Shown piece after piece: positions 55,887-61,725 of a stretch of 64,000 bases of DNA. The stretch covers positions 7,981,001 to 8,045,000 of the forward strand of contig NZ_JACHMI010000001.1 of NCBI RefSeq assembly GCF_014207985.1. The letters are read 5' to 3'. A program made the translations under genes and the position numbers. Within the stretch, counting starts at the first letter, position 1; every line of letters starts with the position of its first letter. This stretch comes from Nonomuraea rubra (lineage in GTDB: Bacteria > Actinomycetota > Actinomycetes > Streptosporangiales > Streptosporangiaceae). Below the pieces are notes generated by a model. That model ran no database searches and was not told the DNA's origin. It worked only from the letters and a program-made list of their open reading frames with translations.

Positions 55887-56096
55887 CTTGGCGGGAAACA
55901 CCGCATACACGCGCGACACACGGGAACTCGGAGTCGGAGTCCGCGACGAGGGGGGCGAGGATGTCCTCGAGGTCCAGGTGATACGCGCATGCCCATGACA
56001 GGGCCGAACGGCGCGGTGCCCGCGACCTCAGATCCTCACGTCGGCTGCCCCCACGAATCGGCGATAGGACGCCCAGAAGCTTATGTGACCGGGCGA

Positions 56097-56618
56097 TCAG
56101 GTGGCAAGCCTGCGGGCCCGGTGCGCCGCCACGTTCACCCTGTTGGCGCAGCTCAGGGAGCAGAACCGGCGCCGCCCGTTGCGCGAGGTGTCCACGTAGA
56201 CGATCTCGCACCCCGCCCTGCCGCACCGCCCCAGCCGGTCGCCTCCGGCGAACGACAGCGCCATGGCCAGCCCGCCCGCGGTGGTGTCCCTCGACCGGGC
56301 CACGATGTCGGCGTCGACGGAGAAGAAGTGCAGGTGCGGCTCGCGGCCGTCGTGGGCGCTGACGTACGGCTTGGACGTGGTCAGGTCGAGCAGGTCGTTG
56401 ACCAGCTTGATCTGCGTCTCCTGGTCCCGCTCCCCGAACACCGGCGCCAGCCTGGCCGCCCACGCCCGCAGCTCCTCCGCCTGCCCGGCGGTCACGGCGG
56501 CGCGCACCATGCGGTGCTCGGTCAGGATCGCCTCGACCGCTCCGGGGCTGAAGTCGGTCGCGTTGACCAGTGCCGCCGCGAGGGCCGCCCCGTTGCCGCC
56601 GTAAGCGTTGAAATGCAT
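56097..56618 (-). CDS. CGNR zinc-finger / ABATE-domain protein
   Basis: A 173-residue protein of the ABATE-CGNR family. The N-terminal part (about 1-125) is the ABATE domain with LVNATDFSPGAVEAIL. The C-terminal zinc finger is RCGRAGCEIVYVDTSRNGRRRFCSLSCANRVNVAAHR, with the CxxxxC and C-x-x-x-C-A-N-R pattern. These proteins are thought to be stress-linked transcription regulators. It diverges from a 57-residue gene with about 25 bases between the two starts. The 247-base gap to the ABC-F gene holds only the hairpin described there. Confidence 0.9.
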   Translation of the reverse strand: MHFNAYGGNGAALAAALVNATDFSPGAVEAILTEHRMVRAAVTAGQAEELRAWAARLAPVFGERDQETQIKLVNDLLDLTTSKPYVSAHDGREPHLHFFSVDADIVARSRDTTAGGLAMALSFAGGDRLGRCGRAGCEIVYVDTSRNGRRRFCSLSCANRVNVAAHRARRLAT

Positions 56619-56643
56619 AAGGTCATTACATCAGGTTGGAATC

Positions 56644-56817
56644 ATGCACACCAGAGACCTGCACGACCCCCTCGCCATGACCGTCGTCTCCTCCCACCGC
56701 ACCTCGGAGGGGGTGGTGTCGTACCTGAAGTGCTCCTGCGGCGTCTGGGAGGTGCGCACCGCGCTGCTGGTCGGCACCGCCACGCCGGGCGCGCGTTCGA
56801 AGATGACCATCGACTGA
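56644..56817 (+). CDS. Small conserved-type hypothetical protein (57 aa)
   Basis: A 57-residue frame with MHTRDLHDPLAMTVVSSHRT, a central CSC motif in YLKCSCGVWEV and a basic end. A GTG start 36 bases upstream would overlap the divergent CGNR gene, so the ATG was taken. It has no signal or membrane segment and I do not recognise a family. The CSCGVWE motif could bind a metal. Codon positions show the high-GC third-base bias of real genes here. Confidence 0.55.
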   Translation: MHTRDLHDPLAMTVVSSHRTSEGVVSYLKCSCGVWEVRTALLVGTATPGARSKMTID

Positions 56818-56867
56818 GACGGTGCCGTCGTCCTAGAGTCGGGCCTACATCCCCCAGGAGGTCAGGC

Positions 56868-58670
56868 ATGTCCAGCATTCCCTCCCTGTTGCGCGACCGG
56901 ATCGCGGCAACTCCCGACGCCGAGGCGTACCGTGTGCCCTCCGACGGCGGGTGGACCTCGTTCACCTGGCGGGAGGTGGGCGAGCAGGTGCGCGGCCTGG
57001 CCCTGGCGCTGTCCGGCCTGGGCTCGGGGCCCGGCACCCGCGTGTCGATCCTCTGCTCCACCCGCCTCGAATGGATCGTCTGCGACCTGGCGGTGCTGGC
57101 GACGGGAGCGGCCACGACCACGATCTACCCGTCGAACACGGCCGCCGAGTCCGCCTTCGTCATCACCGACTCGGGCAGCACGATCGTCATCGCCGAGAAC
57201 GACGAGCAGGTGACCAAGCTCAGGTCCGTCCAGAAGGAGCTCCCCGACGTCACCCACGTGATCGTCATCGACGGCTCCGCCAGCGACGACGGCTGGGTCA
57301 TCACCCTCGCCTCGCTGAGCAGCGGCAGCGGCAACAGTGGCGACAGTGGCGACAGTGGCGACAGTGCCGCCGCCACCGGCGACTACGACGCGATGGTGGA
57401 CGCCATCGCCGAGGACGACCTGGCCACCCTGATCTACACCTCCGGCACCACCGGCCGCCCCAAGGGCGTCGAGCTGACCCACGACAACTGGCTCTACGCG
57501 GCCGGCGCGGTGCGCGAGATCGAGCTGATCTCCCCGTCCGACCTGCACTTCCTGTGGCTGCCGCTGTCGCACTCGTTCGGCAAGCTGCTGGAGGTCGTGA
57601 TGATCGGCATCGGCGTGCCGACCGTGATCGACGGCCGCCTCGACAAGATCGCCGACAACCTCGGCGTGGTGAGGCCGACCGTCATGGCCGCCGCGCCGCG
57701 CATCTTCGAGAAGATCCACAACACGGTCGTGGCGAACATGCAACGCGAGGGCGGCCTCAAGCTGCGCATCTTCACCTGGGCGCGCAAGACCGGCCGGCGG
57801 GTCGTCGCGGCCAGGCAGCGCGGCGCCGCCGTGCCGGCCACCACCCGCGCCGAGTACGCCCTGGCCGACCGCCTCGTCTTCGCCAAGCTGCGCGATCGGT
57901 TCGGCGGCCGGATCCGCTTCTTCATCTCCGGCGCAGCCCCGCTCAACCAGGAGGTCGCCGAGTTCTTCGACGCGGCGGGCCTGACGATCCTCGAAGGGTA
58001 CGGGCTGACGGAGTCGTCGGCGGGCAGCTTCCTCAACCGGCCCGAGTCGGTGCGGTTCGGCACGGTCGGCCTGCCGCTGCCCGGCACCGAGGTGCGCATC
58101 GCCGACGACGGCGAGATCCTCATCGGCGGGCGCGGCATCATGCGCGGCTACCACGGGCTGCCCGAGGAGACGGCCGAGGCGCTGGAGGACGGCTGGCTGC
58201 GTACGGGCGACATCGGCGAGCTGGACGAGGCCGGCCGGCTGCGCATCACCGACCGCAAGAAGGAGCTGATCAAGACCTCGGGCGGCAAGTACGTCGCGCC
58301 CACGTACCTGGAGGGCCGGATCAAGGCGGCCTGCCCGTTCGTGTCCCACGTGTTCGTGCACGGCGACCGGCGCAACTACGTCACGGCGCTGGTCACGCTC
58401 GACATGGACGTGGTCAAGCCGTGGGCGCAGGCCGAGTCGCTGCCCGAGGACCCCGAGCAGCTGCGGGAGCACCCCAGCATGCGCGCCGAGGTCGAGAAGG
58501 CGATCAAGCAGGTCAACGAGGGCGAGGCCAGCTACGCCACGGTCAAGAAGTTCGCGATCCTGGCCGAGGACTTCTCGGTGGAGACGGGCGAGCTGACGGC
58601 CAGCCTCAAGATCAAGCGCAAGGCCGTGGAGGAGCGGCACGGGTCGACGCTCGACTCCTTCTACGAGTGA
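56868..58670 (+). CDS. Long-chain acyl-CoA synthetase (FadD15-like)
   Basis: A 600-residue AMP-forming ligase. The phosphate loop is YTSGTTGRPKGVELTHDN, the core motif GYGLTESSAG, the hinge TDRKKELIKTSGGKYVAPTYLE, and the TGD motif is WLRTGDIGELDEAG. The closing segment SLKIKRKAVEERH carries the catalytic Lys. It resembles mycobacterial FadD15-type long-chain fatty acyl-CoA synthetases. A Gly/Ser/Asp repeat insertion lies near 150-170. AGGAGG precedes the ATG; possible -10 TAGAGT lies at 56834-56839. It overlaps the thioesterase gene by 4 bases (GTGA). Confidence 0.93.
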   Translation: MSSIPSLLRDRIAATPDAEAYRVPSDGGWTSFTWREVGEQVRGLALALSGLGSGPGTRVSILCSTRLEWIVCDLAVLATGAATTTIYPSNTAAESAFVITDSGSTIVIAENDEQVTKLRSVQKELPDVTHVIVIDGSASDDGWVITLASLSSGSGNSGDSGDSGDSAAATGDYDAMVDAIAEDDLATLIYTSGTTGRPKGVELTHDNWLYAAGAVREIELISPSDLHFLWLPLSHSFGKLLEVVMIGIGVPTVIDGRLDKIADNLGVVRPTVMAAAPRIFEKIHNTVVANMQREGGLKLRIFTWARKTGRRVVAARQRGAAVPATTRAEYALADRLVFAKLRDRFGGRIRFFISGAAPLNQEVAEFFDAAGLTILEGYGLTESSAGSFLNRPESVRFGTVGLPLPGTEVRIADDGEILIGGRGIMRGYHGLPEETAEALEDGWLRTGDIGELDEAGRLRITDRKKELIKTSGGKYVAPTYLEGRIKAACPFVSHVFVHGDRRNYVTALVTLDMDVVKPWAQAESLPEDPEQLREHPSMRAEVEKAIKQVNEGEASYATVKKFAILAEDFSVETGELTASLKIKRKAVEERHGSTLDSFYE

Positions 58671-59068
58671 TCTCCCACCTGCCGGTGCGGCCACGGCACT
58701 GCGACGCGCAGGCCATGATGCACGCGACCCGCTACTACGAGTACTTCGAGGACGCCTTCCTCGACTGGCTCGGCGCCAGGGGCGGCTACGAGCGGCTCCG
58801 GCAGGAGGGCGCCGACCTGGTGGTCAAGGTCAGCGGCTGCGAGCACCACGCGCCCGCCCGGCTCGGCGACGTGCTGGCGGTGGAGACCGTGCCGGCCAGG
58901 GTCGGCTCCACCTCGATCACGATGACGTTCACGATGCGGCGCGGGGAGGAGCTGGTGGCGGTCGGCACGATCACGTACGTGTGCGTGCGCGGCGGCCGCC
59001 CCTCCCCGCTGCCGGGGATGCTCGTTCAGAGCACCCGCTTGGCCCCCGGCAGCGACCGCACCAGGTAG
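58667..59068 (+). CDS. Acyl-CoA thioesterase (4HBT hot-dog fold)
   Basis: A 133-residue hot-dog protein from the GTG overlapping the synthetase stop. The motif CDAQAMMHATRYYEYFEDAFLDWL corresponds to the D-x-x-x-x-x-H/N-x-x-Y active-site region of 4-hydroxybenzoyl-CoA-type thioesterases, with Met-His replacing the usual Val-Asn/His. The second half has HAPARLGDVLAVETVPARVGSTSITMTF. It should hydrolyse acyl-CoA in the cytosol and, being coupled to the acyl-CoA synthetase, may tune the same acyl pool. Its last 43 bases overlap the convergent acyltransferase gene. Confidence 0.87.
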   Translation: MISHLPVRPRHCDAQAMMHATRYYEYFEDAFLDWLGARGGYERLRQEGADLVVKVSGCEHHAPARLGDVLAVETVPARVGSTSITMTFTMRRGEELVAVGTITYVCVRGGRPSPLPGMLVQSTRLAPGSDRTR

Positions 59069-60099
59069 GCGATCCACCAGCACAGCGGCAGCGCGAGCAG
59101 CAGCATGGCCGCGAACTTGACGATCGCGATCGTCTCCAGCGGCCGCAGCGCCCAGCCCAGCCCGACCAGCACGAGCGGGTGGATGATGTAGACGGTGAAG
59201 GCGTGCTCGGCCAGGAACCGGCCGCGCGGCCCCTGCGTGTTGTGCCGCTCCCTGAACCACACCGTGAAGCCGATGATCAAGCCGACCGCGAGGGCGGACT
59301 CCCATGCGGCCATCAGTGCCGTCGACAGCGCCCCGGTGGTGAGCAGCGCCGGCACCAGCAGCAGGGGCGTCGCCACACCGGCGGCGGTGAAGCCCAGCCC
59401 CGCGGCCCGCGCGGGCAGCGTCTCGAACCAGCCCCGGCGGAAGGCCACGCAGCCGAGCACGAACATGGAGACGTACTGCGGCAGGAAGTACGGGGTCGGC
59501 AGCCCGACCACCGGCCAGTAGCTGGTGGTCGGCACGAGCAGCCGCCACAGGAACGTGGCCGCCGCCAGCCCCGCCGCGAACAGCACGATCCACTTCGTGG
59601 CGAGCGGCGCGGGCCGCTGGTCGAGCGGCGCGCGCACGGCCCGCCAGCCCGCGTAGGCCAGCGCCAGGACGATCAGCACCTCGACGAACCACATGGGCCC
59701 CGGGTCCCACGAGCGCAGGTAGTACTCCCAGAACGGCATGTCGCCCCGGCCGAGCACGCCGCCGATGCCGGCCAGCGGCCGCAGCAGCAGGAGGTAGACC
59801 AGCAGCGGGATGCCCAGCCGCACCAGCCGGTCGCGGACGAACGCGCGGGCGCCCTTGCGGTCGTAGGAGCCGGGGGTGAAGAAGCCGGACAGGAGGAAGA
59901 AGAACCCCATGAAGAACGCCTGGTTCGTGACGACCAGGATGTCGAGCGCGATCCCGGAGGGGTCCTTGGCGGGCTCGACGTAGTACCAGAGGGGGATGTT
60001 GCCGTAGGTGATGGCGACGTGGTGGGCGACGACGAGCGCGGTCAGTAAGATCCGCAGGTTGTCGATCGCGTAGAGCCTCGTCCTGGTCCCCGTTTTCAT
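59026..60099 (-). CDS. Acyltransferase family 3 membrane protein
   Basis: A 357-residue protein with about ten membrane helices. The signature is YAIDNLRILLTALVVAHHVAI with the catalytic His pair of acyltransferase 3, followed by FFLLSGFF and RLVRLGIPLLVY. Members move acetyl or other acyl groups onto sugars, lipids, peptidoglycan or antibiotics across the membrane. The ATG at 60097-60099 overlaps the regulator's TGA (ATGA), and a GTG nine bases upstream is less likely. Being coupled to a TetR gene, it is probably that regulator's target. Confidence 0.88.
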   Translation of the reverse strand: MKTGTRTRLYAIDNLRILLTALVVAHHVAITYGNIPLWYYVEPAKDPSGIALDILVVTNQAFFMGFFFLLSGFFTPGSYDRKGARAFVRDRLVRLGIPLLVYLLLLRPLAGIGGVLGRGDMPFWEYYLRSWDPGPMWFVEVLIVLALAYAGWRAVRAPLDQRPAPLATKWIVLFAAGLAAATFLWRLLVPTTSYWPVVGLPTPYFLPQYVSMFVLGCVAFRRGWFETLPARAAGLGFTAAGVATPLLLVPALLTTGALSTALMAAWESALAVGLIIGFTVWFRERHNTQGPRGRFLAEHAFTVYIIHPLVLVGLGWALRPLETIAIVKFAAMLLLALPLCWWIAYLVRSLPGAKRVL

Positions 60100-60716
60100 G
60101 CTCGGCACGCCCTTTCCATCAAGTCGGCGAGTTCGGTGGCGTGTGCTTCGAGGTCGTGGCCGGGATGGGTGATCCAGTAGGCGAACATGTGGTCGATGGC
60201 CGCCTGCTGCGTGACGGCCATGACCCGCACGTCGAACTGCCGGAACTCCCCGGTCCGCTGTCCCAGCCGGTAGATGAGCTCGATCCCCTGGTAGAGCTCC
60301 TCGTTGGTGTGCATCCCGTAGCGGGGGTTGCCGTCCGCGGTCCTGAGGTTGCCGAAGATCTCGCCCAGCGCCCTGACCTGGGTGCGGTGGCCGAGCATGT
60401 GCTCGGCGACGGCCATGACGTGCGTCCTGAGCAGCTCGGTCGCCGACGTGATGCCGTCCATCCTCGCGAACACGTGCTCGGCGACGGCTCCGTAGGTGTG
60501 CTCGACGACCTGCTCCATCAGCTCGTCCTTGCCGGCGAAGTGGTAGGAGATGACGCCCTTGCTGATGCCCGCGTGCGCGGCGATCTTCGCCAGCGACGCC
60601 TGGGCGAACCCGAGCTCGGCGATGACCTCGATGGCCGAGGCGATGATCTGCGCCCGCCTGGCCTCCTCGATGAACGAGCGCCCCTTCTGGCCACCTGGCT
60701 CATTTTCTGACCGCAT
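60096..60716 (-). CDS. TetR-family transcriptional regulator
   Basis: A 206-residue regulator. The helix-turn-helix is FAQASLAKIAAHAGISKGVISYHFAGKDEL (about 36-65), and the remainder is a helical ligand-binding domain. The ATG at 60714-60716 was chosen; the TTG six bases upstream has no support. There is no ribosome site, and TAGATT lies 6 bases upstream of the ATG, so the transcript may be leaderless. The palindrome at 60748-60761 is a likely self-operator. The acyltransferase gene follows with a 4-base overlap. Confidence 0.92.
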   Translation of the reverse strand: MRSENEPGGQKGRSFIEEARRAQIIASAIEVIAELGFAQASLAKIAAHAGISKGVISYHFAGKDELMEQVVEHTYGAVAEHVFARMDGITSATELLRTHVMAVAEHMLGHRTQVRALGEIFGNLRTADGNPRYGMHTNEELYQGIELIYRLGQRTGEFRQFDVRVMAVTQQAAIDHMFAYWITHPGHDLEAHATELADLMERACRA

Positions 60717-60747
60717 GGCCAAAATCTAGCACGTGTGGACGCCATGT

Positions 60748-60761
60748 TGGCCGACCGGCCA
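60748..60761. promoter_or_regulatory. Candidate TetR operator
   Basis: TGGCCGACCGGCCA is a near-perfect 14-bp palindrome with an asymmetric centre, 32 bases upstream of the TetR ATG at the -35 region. AAAATCT (60721-60727) and AGATTTT (60761-60767) add an outer inverted pair. The form resembles other TetR sites built on a CCGACCGG core. Confidence 0.55.
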
Positions 60762-60779
60762 GATTTTCAGCCGGGTGGA

Positions 60780-61721
60780 TCAGAAGGGGAGCCAGCCGAG
60801 GCGGCCGTACCAGGTGCCGCCGGCGGCCAGGTGGTCGGCGATGGCCCGCTCCAGCCGCGTGCGCCGGGGCAGCGCCGCCGGGTCGCCGGCGTGCTCGCCG
60901 TACACGAAGCCCAGCATGTCGCCGTCGCCGAACCGTTCCAGCAGGTGGAAGCGCCGCTGGAAGGCGAGGATGTTGGAGTCGTCCGGCAGGTACGCGCCGA
61001 GCTGGTCGTCCAGCAGCCACGACCCGCACGTCATGACCCTGACCTGCTCGCCGGGGAAGTGCCGCGGGAAGAACTCCCTGGCCAGCGCGAACGAGGCGTC
61101 GCAGGCCGCCGGCGCCAGGGGCCCGAGGAAGTCGGGGATGTGCACCCCCAGCGCGGGCGACCCCGGCCCCGCCGGCATCCCCGCCGCCCGTACGGCCTCC
61201 CCGACGCTCGCGCTCAGCGTGTCGCGGTTGAACTGGAGCCGCCCCAGCGCGTACAGGACGCCCCTGGCGTGCAGCATCAGCCAGAACGGCGCGTGCAGGC
61301 CGCCATGGCCGTACCGCTTGCGGTGCACGGCCATGCAGCGGCCCAGGTCGGCCAGCGTCGCCCAGGACACCTCCGGCGCGATGCCCAGCTCCCGGTGGTA
61401 GGCCAGGGTGTGCGGCACCGCGCCGAGGAAGACGTGCACGTAGAAGTACGGCCCCAGCTCGGGCAGCGGCTGGAAGAACGGCGGGCCGTCCAGGCTGCCC
61501 ATCGTGGACACCAGCGAGCGCACGCACCGCTCGGCCAGCCACCACTGCCCGCTGCCCGGCTCGGGCCTGGTGGCCAGCACCGCGCCGAGGTCCTCGTGCG
61601 GGACCGTCAGGCGCAGCAGCTCCGGGACGGGGTCGGCGGGCAGGACGAGGTCGGGACCGTCGGCGGACTCCAGGTGGGCGAGCCACTCGGGATGGGCGTG
61701 CAGCAGGGCCTTGACGTCCAT
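60780..61721 (-). CDS. Two-domain acyltransferase (NAT_N plus GNAT-like C domain)
   Basis: A 313-residue protein that resembles actinobacterial proteins annotated as 'acyltransferase domain-containing', with an N-terminal helical domain (about 1-130) and a GNAT-like C-terminal domain. Conserved stretches seen are WLAERCVRSL, FYVHVFLGAVPHTLAYHRELGI, FNRDTLSASVGEAV and HIPDFLGPLAPAACDASFALAREFFPRHFPGE. It has no signal peptide or membrane segments. The substrate is unknown. It follows the metallohydrolase by four bases and should be co-transcribed with it. Confidence 0.7.
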   Translation of the reverse strand: MDVKALLHAHPEWLAHLESADGPDLVLPADPVPELLRLTVPHEDLGAVLATRPEPGSGQWWLAERCVRSLVSTMGSLDGPPFFQPLPELGPYFYVHVFLGAVPHTLAYHRELGIAPEVSWATLADLGRCMAVHRKRYGHGGLHAPFWLMLHARGVLYALGRLQFNRDTLSASVGEAVRAAGMPAGPGSPALGVHIPDFLGPLAPAACDASFALAREFFPRHFPGEQVRVMTCGSWLLDDQLGAYLPDDSNILAFQRRFHLLERFGDGDMLGFVYGEHAGDPAALPRRTRLERAIADHLAAGGTWYGRLGWLPF

Positions 61722-61725
61722 CGGA

